Below are positions 55,935 to 64,000 of a stretch of 64,000 nt of DNA, one piece after another. Made by a program: the position numbers and the translations under genes. Origin of the DNA: Closterium sp. Naga37s-1. Lineage: Eukaryota; Streptophyta; Zygnematophyceae; Desmidiales; Closteriaceae. A model generated the notes under the pieces. The model was given only the letters and a program-made list of their open reading frames with translations, searched no databases and was not told the origin of the DNA. Positions within the stretch are counted from its first letter, which is position 1; each line of letters begins with the position of its first letter. Location of the stretch: contig CANJKZ010001109.1 of assembly GCA_947471745.1 (NCBI GenBank), forward strand, positions 1,798,001 through 1,862,000, in the 5' to 3' direction.

Positions 55935-58900
55935 ATGAGCAATAGTAACTCCGGCGCCGGCGCTGGCGGCGCGACGAGCGTGGTGGAGGAGGTGGCGGGG
56001 CTGGACCGGCTGCTGACGCGGATGGCGCTCACGGAAGACGCGAAGCTCGAGAAGGTTCTCTCAAAGCTTCTCCCACTCGCCATCTCCCGCCTCGCCTCGC
56101 CGCACGAGGCGTCGCGGAAGAAGGTGAGAGGCCGGCCGAGGGTCGGGGTGTGAGAGGCAACCTGCGTGCGGGGAAAAAGAGTAGGGGTGAGTGGGTGGGA
56201 GGCGGGGAGGGGCGGGGAGGGGCGGGGGAATTTATATATTCTGACTGGTTTTCGCGACGCGGATGTGGTCAAGGGAGGAGATGCACTTAATTCACGGCGA
56301 TTGGGTGACTGAGTGGAGGTACCGATAGTTGCAGGCTCCAGTTGACCAGCCGGTGAGCGCGGAGTTGCGGGCTGTGTCGCAGTGCGTGCATGGGGTTGCA
56401 GGGAAGTCGATTGTACGGGTAGCGTTAAACGAGAAAAGAGAGAGGAGGGCATGTGTCGTCCCTCTCCTCTGCGTTTAGTGTCCGTCCTACTCGTTGCGTG
56501 CCTTGATTTGTGGTGAAGCATCTCAGATCCACCCGCGTAACTTCTCATCTTTCTCGCTCCTCTTCCTCCTTTTCCTCTTATTGTCCTCTTCCTCGCCCTC
56601 TGGGCCCCCACCTTCCTTTCCCCTGTAACCTCCTTCGGCCCCCCATTTCGTCCCCTCACCTCCGTGTGCCGCTACCCTCCCTGTTTGCACCCAACCCACC
56701 ACAACCCAACCCACCTCGCCCCACCTCTACACACCACTGCACACGGGCTCTCTGCTCTCTGCACCCCCGGGGCAACGCATCAGGTGATGGAGATGCTGGC
56801 GCACATCAACAAGCGCGTGCGGGGGGCGTCCGCCATCCACCTGCCGCTCTCCGACCTCCTCGCGCTCTACTGCTCCGCCACAGCCACCACACCCGCCCCT
56901 TCCCCCTCCTCCACCTCCACCACCACTACCTCCGCACCCCTACTCCCTGCCCCACACCCCCTCACGGCGAGCTTCGCCCTGGTATACACAGACATGGCGT
57001 TTCAGCGCGCCACACCAGAGGAGCAGGCGGCAGCGGTGCCAGTGCTGCTACGGGGCATTGCCTCGCGCGCAGCAGCGCACCAGGACATGCTGCTGCGGTG
57101 CGCGCTGCAGGGCCTGCTGCGCTATGGGTCGCCAAGAGGGGTGGGGTCGGGGCCTGAGGAACAGCAGCTCGCTGCTACCTTCTCCTGGCTCGTCTCTTCG
57201 CCTGCTGCTGCTGGGCCGAGCACTGCAGATGCGGGTGCGAGTGTTGCTGGTGCTGGTGCAGCGGAATTGACTAAGGTGGCAGCGGCAGGGGCTGTGTCAG
57301 AGGGAGGAGAGGCGGCTGGGGGCAAGGCAGAAGCAGCAGACGCAGCAGGCACAGGCGGGGGGGCAGCGGGGAAGGCTGCTGCTGCCGCTGCTGCTGCGAG
57401 TGCTGCCCCTAGTCCGGACATGGCTGTGTGGCTGGAGTTTTGCCTGCAGGTGATGCTGCTGCCGGCCTCTCTCTCCGCTGCTGCTGCTGCTGCGGCGAAT
57501 GCAGGGGCGGCACAGGGGCAGGGGGGAGCAGCAGTGGGGCTGGCGGCAGGGGGGAGAGGAGCGGCAGTGGGGGCAGGAGGTGCGGGGGCAGAGCTGAATG
57601 CGGCAGGGCAGCAGGGCGGACCCGCGCAGTGAGTGGGTGGGGATGTGGGGTTGTGCGGGAGTGAGGAGTTATGTGGGTGGGAGTGAGGGGGTGGTTAAGG
57701 GAATTTTGGGGTGAAAGGGTGTGTGGGTGAGAAGGTGTGGGGGATTGTGTGGGTGAGGGCGTGTGTGGTTGTGAAGGGAGGTTTGGGTTGAGGGGCTGTG
57801 AGCGTTTGAGGGGGTGCTCTATTCTCCCACCCACCGCCCCATCACACCCTCCCCTTCCATCTCCTCAACTCCCTTATCTCCCCCATCTCCCCTATCTCCC
57901 CACCTTCTTGTTCCCCTTCGCTCCGGGTCCCTCTGCCACACTCCACACAGGCCTCCTCTCTCTGACCACCCTGGGCTGTCCCTCGCGCAGCTGCACCGTG
58001 TGCTTGGCCCCGCGCCTTCCTCCTCGGCCGCCTCCCCTGCAACCTCGGCTTCCCCTGCTGCGCTCAACCTCATTCCGCCTGACGCTGTGGCTCAGAGGAA
58101 GGTGCGTGGAGGGGGCCTCCTTCCCTGGGGTTCGGTGGCCATTCCATTCTTGCTCCTCGCGTCCTTCCAAGTGCTTATTCTATTCGATTCAGCAGCAGGA
58201 GAAGAGCGTGGTTTGCGTACTACTAAACCATTTCTGTTTGTGTGTGAGAGCTGTAGTAGGGGGAGAGCTAGTGAGTGGACTCGGTTGTGAGCGGTGGATG
58301 CAGGGAACGTGGCGGGTGCGGTGTGGTTCATTCACTGGAGTCGCTCTTTCCTGCAGCAGGGAGGAGTCAAAACTCAAACCTCCTTGTCGTCTCCTTGGTT
58401 TTTCCTCCTCTCCACTCACACTCCCTCTCGCATCATCCCCCTCTTCCTCCTCTCCTCTCTCCCCCCGTCTACCTGTGTCCCGCTCGCCCACCCACTCGCC
58501 CTCTCGCCCCGTCGCTGTCCGCACCACAGGTGGCGGTGCTGAACTTCCTGGCAGCCGTCAAGGCGCCCGCCCATGCGTGCTACCTGCTCTGGCTCGTTGC
58601 CGCCACTGACAGGTGCGTGCCCGCGTGCTGTTGAGGTGGGTGGGGTGGGAATGGGAAGGGTGGGAGGGGTTGAAGGGGTGGGAGTGGTTGGAGGGGTGGG
58701 AGGGACTTTTGAGTTTGCTCAATGTCCCCCATGCGAGCTGCGTGCTCTGGCTCGTTGCTGCCAATGACAGGTGCGTGGGCGCGTGGGGTGGGTGGGGTTC
58801 GTAGGATGGGGGAGATGGGAGGCGTTGGGGGGGAATGGGTGTGGATGGGGGGGTTTGGGGGGGGTGTTTGTATGTCAGACGCTGATTTAACACAAGCACT

Positions 58901-61900
58901 CAGGTCGATCTGATTCGTTTCTCGTTCTTCATTCTTTCCTTGCTTCTTTCTCCCTCTCATTCCAACAAGGAGGTCTCTCTCACTCGCTCCAACCCCCCCG
59001 ACACAAGCAGGCGTGCTTAAAGCCAATTTCTCACCCTTTTTCCCTCCATCCTTCCTTCCCCTCTCACTCGTTCCCCCCTCCCCCCATTCCCCCGGCCACC
59101 CGTGTCCCTGTCTGCTGTGGGCAGCAACGAGCGGGTGAACCGGCGGGGGGAGGAGCTGATGAAGCGGCACGGGGGGGCAGTGGACTTGGAAAGCGACAGG
59201 CTTGTAGCCGCCATGATGCGCCTTTACCAAGGTCATGCTCGCTCTCAGCCCCACCCACCCACCCACCCGCTACATGATGAACCCCTGCCACGCCGTATCT
59301 CAGTCGCTTGTGATCATCGTGAAGACGGGTGCAATCATACGACAGTACCAACCAATGTGATTTGGCGGCCCCTGCCAGCCCCAGTGGTCACCTTAAAAGT
59401 ACCACCAAGTACCAATGTGCTCATCTGCTACTTACCGGTCCCATCCACGTCTCCATGCCTCCTCTCCTCCCGTCCCCCCCATCTCTCCTTCGCGGCCCCT
59501 GCTTCCTATGTCCGTCTCTCCAGCCGCTATCCTCTCCTGATGTCACCACCCTGCCCTCTCTCCATCGCGCTGCCATCGTGGCTCGACTCTCCTTCCATGT
59601 TTCTCTTCTCATCCTTCGCCACCAATCCTTTGCCTGCCATCCCTATACTCCCATCCCTCCCCCACCATGTCCTTCCATGCTGCGTGCTGCTTCCCATCTC
59701 TCCCCTACAAGCCTCTTAATCCCTTTCGACCTCTCCCCACCTCCTCTCACATCACCACCAGGCACCCCCGCCTCTGACCCCAAGCAGCCGCAGACAGCAG
59801 CAGCGGCAGTGCCAGCAGCGTCAGCAGCAGTGAAGCTGCGGCTGCTGGGGGCGTTTGTGCGCTCCATTGCTGCCGCCAACGCGTTCCCAGGCACCCTGCA
59901 CGTCATTTTCGATGCTATCTATGGTACTGTGTGGGGGGTGGGTTCTGGGGAGGAGGGAAGGAAAGGGGGGAGGAACAGCGTGGGGGAGTGGTGGGGGCAG
60001 GGGGGTGGTTGAACCGTGTGTAACCCATGACACACGAGCTGTGACCCATGACCCTTGACTCGTTGGGAGCCTGCTCGTGTGGCACTGAGCTGTGGCCGGT
60101 GCTTCTGCGGGCGGGCGGGTGTGAGCAGTGGCAGGGGCCACTGCTGTCAGGTTGGGGCGGCGGTGACTGCAGCATGCTCGTTCCCTGCCGGCCGTATTGC
60201 ATTGCACTGCGTTGCGTCCTGCTGCGCTACCTGCTTGTTCGCTTTCTGATTTTATTTCAAAAAGCTATCTTTGCTATGCTTGTCTGCCTGGGACCACCAC
60301 AGCCTGACCTTGTCACGTGCCCTGTGTGCCTGTGGGCGTGCCTAAATCCGTCCTTGGACGCGTGCCATGGCTGTGTGCACTCCTTATCCTGTGTGTGCAT
60401 GGGTGGGTATGGTGCAGGCGTGGGGGCATCAACGCGCAGCAAGCAGCTGGGCATGGAGTTTGCCGTCTGGGTCTTCAAGCATGTGCGTGCTGCTGCTCCT
60501 TGCTGCTTGCTCCTTGCTGCTTGCTCCTTGCTGCTTGCTCCTTGCTCCTTGCTGCTTGCTCCTTGCTCCTTGCTGCTTGCTCCTTGCTGCTTGCTCCTTG
60601 CTGCTTGCTCCTTGCTCCTTGCTGCTTGCTCCTTGCTCCTTGCTGCTTGCTCCTTGCTGCTTGCTCCTTGCTGCTTGCTCCTTGCTCCTTGCTGCTTGCT
60701 CCTTGCTGCTTGCTCCTTGCTGCTTGCTCCTTGCTGCTTGCTCCTTGCTGCTTGCTCCTTGCTCCTTGCTGCTTGCTCCTTGCTCCTTGCTGCTTGCTCC
60801 TTGCTGCTTGCTCCTTGCTGCTTGCTCCTTGCTCCTTGCTGCTTGCTCCTTGCTCCTTGCTGCTTGCTCCTTGCTGCTTGCTCCTTGCTGCTTGCTCCTT
60901 GCTCCTTGCTGCTTGCTCCTTGCTGCTTGCTCCTTGCTCCTTGCTGCTTGCTCCTTGCTCCTTGCTGCTTGCTCCTTGCTCCTTGCTGCTTGCTCCTTGC
61001 TGCTTGCTCCTTGCTCCTTGCTGCTTGCTCCTTGCTCCTTGCTGCTTGCTCCTTGCTGCTTGCTCCTTGCTGCTTGCTCCTTGCTCCTTGCTGCTTGCTC
61101 CTTGCTCCTTGCTGCTTGCTCCTTGCTGCTTGCTCCTTGCTGCTTGCTCCTTGCTCCTTGCTGCTTGCTCCTTGCTGCTTGCTCCTTGCTCCTTGCTGCT
61201 TGCTCCTTGCTCCTTGCTGCTTGCTCCTTGCTCCTTGCTGCTTGCTCCTTGCTGCTTGCTCCTTGCTCCTTGCTGCTTGCTCCTTGCTCCTTGCTGCTTG
61301 CTCCTTGCTCCTTGCTGCTTGCTCCTTGCTGCTTGCTCCTTGCTCCTTGCTGCTTGCTCCTTGCTGCTTGCTCCTTGCTCCTTGCTGCTTGCTCCTTGCT
61401 GCTTGCTCCTTGCTCCTTGCTGCTTGCTCCTTGCTCCTTGCTGCTTGCTCCTTGCTCCTTGCTGCTTGCTCCTTGCTGCTTGCTCCTTGCTCCTTGCTGC
61501 TTGCTCCTTGCTCCTTGCTCCTTGCTCCTTGCTCCTTGCTGCTTGCTCCTTGCTCCTTGCTGCTTGCTCCTTGCTCCTTGCTGCTTGCTCCTTGCTCCTT
61601 GCTGCTTGCTCCTTGCTCCTTGCTGCTTGCTCCTTGCTGCTTGCTCCTTGCTCCTTGCTGCTTGCTCCTTGCTGCTTGCTCCTTGCTCCTTGCTGCTTGC
61701 TCCTTGCTGCTTGCTCCTTGCTCCTTGCTGCTTGCTCCTTGCTCCTTGCTGCTTGCTCCTTGCTGCTTGCTCCTTGCTCCTTGCTGCTTGCTCCTTGCTG
61801 CTTGCTCCTTGCTCCTTGCTGCTTGCTCCTTGCTGCTTGCTCCTTGCTCCTTGCTGCTTGCTCCTTGCTCCTTGCTGCTTGCTCCTTGCTGCTTGCTCCT

Positions 61901-64000
61901 TGCTGCTTGCTCCTTGCTCCTTGCTGCTTGCTCCTTGCTGCTTGCTCCTTGCTCCTTGCTGCTTGCTCCTTGCTCCTTGCTGCTTGCTCCTTGCTCCTTG
62001 CTGCTTGCTCCTTGCTGCTTGCTCCTTGCTCCTTGCTGCTTGCTCCTTGCTCCTTGCTGCTTGCTCCTTGCTCCTTGCTGCTTGCTCCTTGCTGCTTGCT
62101 CCTTGCTCCTTGCTGCTTGCTCCTTGCTGCTTGCTCCTTGCTCCTTGCTGCTTGCTCCTTGCTGCTTGCTCCTTGCTCCTTGCTGCTTGCTCCTTGCTCC
62201 TTGCTGCTTGCTCCTTGCTCCTTGCTGCTTGCTCCTTGCTGCTTGCTCCTTGCTCCTTGCTGCTTGCTCCTTGCTCCTTGCTCCTTGCTCCTTGCTCCTT
62301 GCTGCTTGCTCCTTGCTCCTTGCTGCTTGCTCCTTGCTCCTTGCTGCTTGCTCCTTGCTCCTTGCTGCTTGCTCCTTGCTCCTTGCTGCTTGCTCCTTGC
62401 TGCTTGCTCTTGCTCCTTGCTGCTTGCTCCTTGCTCCTTGCTGCTTGCTCCTTGCTCCTTGCTGCTTGCTCCTTGCTGCTTGCTCCTTGCTGCTTGCTCC
62501 TTGCTCCTTGCTGCTTGCTCCTTGCTGCTTGCTCCTTGCTCCTTGCTGCTTGCTCCTTGCTCCTTGCTGCTTGCTCCTTGCTCCTTGCTGCTTGCTCCTT
62601 GCTGCTTGCTCCTTGCTCCTTGCTGCTTGCTCCTTGCTCCTTGCTGCTTGCTCCTTGCTCCTTGCTGCTTGCTCCTTGCTCCTTGCTGCTTGCTCCTTGC
62701 TCCTTGCTGCTTGCTCCTTGCTCCTTGCTGCTTGCTCCTTGCTCCTTGCTGCTTGCTCCTTGCTGCTTGCTCCTTGCTCCTTGCTGCTTGCTCCTTGCTC
62801 CTTGCTGCTTGCTCCTTGCTCCTTGCTGCTTGCTCCTTGCTCCTTGCTGCTTGCTCCTTGCTCCTTGCTGCTTGCTCCTTGCTCCTTGCTGCCTTGCTCC
62901 TTGCTCCTTGCTGCTTGCTCCTTGCTCCTTGCTGCTTGCTCCTTGCTGCTTGCTCCTTGCTCCTTGCTGCTTGCTCCTTGCTGCTTGCTCCTTGCTCCTT
63001 GCTGCTTGCTCCTTGCTCCTTGCTGCTTGCTCCTTGCTCCTTGCTGCTTGCTCCTTGCTGCTTGCTCCTTGCTCCTTGCTGCTTGCTCCTTGCTGCTTGC
63101 TCCTTGCTCCTTGCTGCTTGCTCCTTGCTCCTTGCTGCTTGCTCCTTGCTGCTTGCTCCTTGCTCCTTGCTGCTTGCTCCTTGCTGCTTGCTCCTTGCTC
63201 CTTGCTGCTTGCTCCTTGCTGCTTGCTCCTTGCTCCTTGCTGCTTGCTCCTTGCTGCTTGCTCCTTGCTGCTTGCTCCTTGCTGCTTGCTCCTTGCTTGC
63301 TCCTTGCTCCTTGCTGCTTGCTCCTTGCTGCTTGCTCCTTGCTCCTTGCTGCTTGCTCCTTGCTCCTTGCTGCTTGCTCCTTGCTGCTTGCTCCTTGCTC
63401 CTTGCTGCTTGCTCCTTGCTCCTTGCTGCTTGCTCCTTGCTGCTTGCTCCTTGCTCCTTGCTGCTTGCTCCTTGCTCCTTGCTGCTTGCTCCTTGCTCCT
63501 TGCTGCTTGCTCCTTGCTGCTTGCTCCTTGCTCCTTGCTGCTTGCTCCTTGCTGCTTGCTCCTTGCTCCTTGCTGCTTGCTCCTTGCTGCTTGCTCCTTG
63601 CTCCTTGCTGCTTGCTCCTTGCTCCTTGCTGCTTGCTCCTTGCTGCTTGCTCCTTGCTGCTTGCTCCTTGCTCCTTGCTGCTTGCTCCTTGCTCCTTGCT
63701 GCTTGCTCCTTGCTCCTTGCTGCTTGCTCCTTGCTGCTTGCTCCTTGCTCCTTGCTGCTTGCTCCTTGCTCCTTGCTGCTTGCTCCTTGCTCCTTGCTGC
63801 TTGCTCCTTGCTCCTTGCTGCTTGCTCCTTGCTCCTTGCTGCTTGCTCCTTGCTGCTTGCTCCTTGCTCCTTGCTGCTTGCTCCTTGCTGCTCCTTGCTG
63901 CTTGCTCCTTGCTGCTTGCTCCTTGCTCCTTGCTGCTTGCTCCTTGCTCCTTGCTGCTTGCTCCTTGCTCCTTGCTGCTTGCTCCTTGCTGCTTGCTCCT
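55935..64000 (+). CDS. ECM29: ECM29-like proteasome adaptor/scaffold protein, 5' part
   Basis: Exons seen: 55935-56123, 56784-57628, 57951-58101, 58530-58612, 59125-59231, 59762-59923, 60418-60482; phases agree throughout. The gene continues past the window. Signature blocks: LLTRMALTEDAKLEKVLSKLLP, VMEMLAHINKRVRG, LALVYTDMAFQRATPEE-type helix, HQDMLLRCALQGLLRYG, VAVLNFLAAVKAP, SNERVNRRGEELMKR, STRSKQLGMEFAVWVFKH. This is the N-terminal HEAT-repeat part of ECM29, which binds the 26S proteasome and affects its assembly and quality control. Exon 2 has an Ala/Gly-rich insertion (~57190-57415 and 57470-57600) absent from the compact family core. The intron after exon 7 is filled by a 7-bp satellite to the window end. 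Confidence 0.85.
60490..64000. repeat. 7-bp satellite (TTGCTCC/TTGCTGC), at least 3.5 kb, in an ECM29 intron
   Basis: About 500 heptamers of two types differing at one base. TTGCTGC units are almost always separated by one or two TTGCTCC units, so the array is a mosaic of 14-bp and 21-bp higher-order units. A run of five TTGCTCC occurs at 61501 and again at 62264, followed by the same unit order, which reveals an internal ~763-bp duplication. A few slips break the 7-bp phase (~62407, ~62890, ~63294, ~63890). It runs off the window. Confidence 0.97.

Noticed and set aside
60490-64000. Telomere or interstitial telomere repeat
   Set aside because: The period is 7, but the sequence (TTGCTCC/TTGCTGC) does not match TTTAGGG or TTAGGG types, and the array lies inside a gene.
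1-64000. tRNA or rRNA genes
   Set aside because: No cloverleaf A/B box pairs or rRNA core sequences noticed; the TGGTATCAGAGC sites are retrotransposon primer sites, not tRNA genes.

Overview
The window looks like nuclear DNA of a streptophyte green alga. My best guess is a zygnematophyte such as Closterium, from the style of the Copia families and the GC-rich genes with many introns; this is inference at moderate confidence. Evidence for a streptophyte: a USP-kinase-U-box gene of the land-plant PUB type, an ECM29 gene, GT..AG introns, and plant-type Copia elements primed with TGGTATCAGAGC-like sites. I see no tRNA, rRNA, CRISPR array or prokaryotic operon.

Layout. 1-42434 is almost entirely nested LTR retrotransposons, nearly all broken. 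(A) 1-~4110, minus: a Copia gag-protease-integrase, cut by the window edge, with a Helitron Rep fragment in its leader. 4240-4470: a Ty3-like gag fragment. (D) 5762-12084, plus: a 5'-truncated Copia with Gly-rich gag. (C) 12734-31029, plus: a Copia with 454-bp LTRs and TSD cccca. C was entered twice. A 4.5-kb Ty3/Gypsy element (12761-17253, minus) split its 5' LTR, and Copia B (17788-25386, minus, TSD ctcct) split its gag. B itself carries a 1,152-bp solo-LTR-like insert (22057-23208, TSD ctgta). (G) 31350-42434, plus: a sister copy of C (444-bp LTRs, TSD tgaat). Its RT is interrupted by a 5'-truncated D-type element (E, ~35229-39568), and its 3' LTR by a 1,566-bp non-autonomous element (F, 40652-42217, 144-bp LTRs, TSD accgc).

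The most notable object is the Gypsy element at 12761-17253. Between Gag and reverse transcriptase, in the RT frame, it encodes a full-length C5 cytosine DNA methyltransferase domain (motifs I, IV, VI, VIII, IX, X) where a protease would be expected.

From 43.9 kb the window becomes genic, with three plus-strand genes: a 9-exon USP/coiled-coil/kinase/U-box protein (44004-53765), a 3-exon COA4-like twin-CX9C mitochondrial assembly factor (54162-55237), and the 5' part of ECM29 (55935 to beyond 64000). The kinase gene has a 15-bp minisatellite in intron 2. The last ECM29 intron seen is filled by at least 3.5 kb of 7-bp repeats running off the window.

Exon positions come from reading GT/AG sites, protein continuity and phase arithmetic. 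Element borders come from matching LTRs and target-site duplications.
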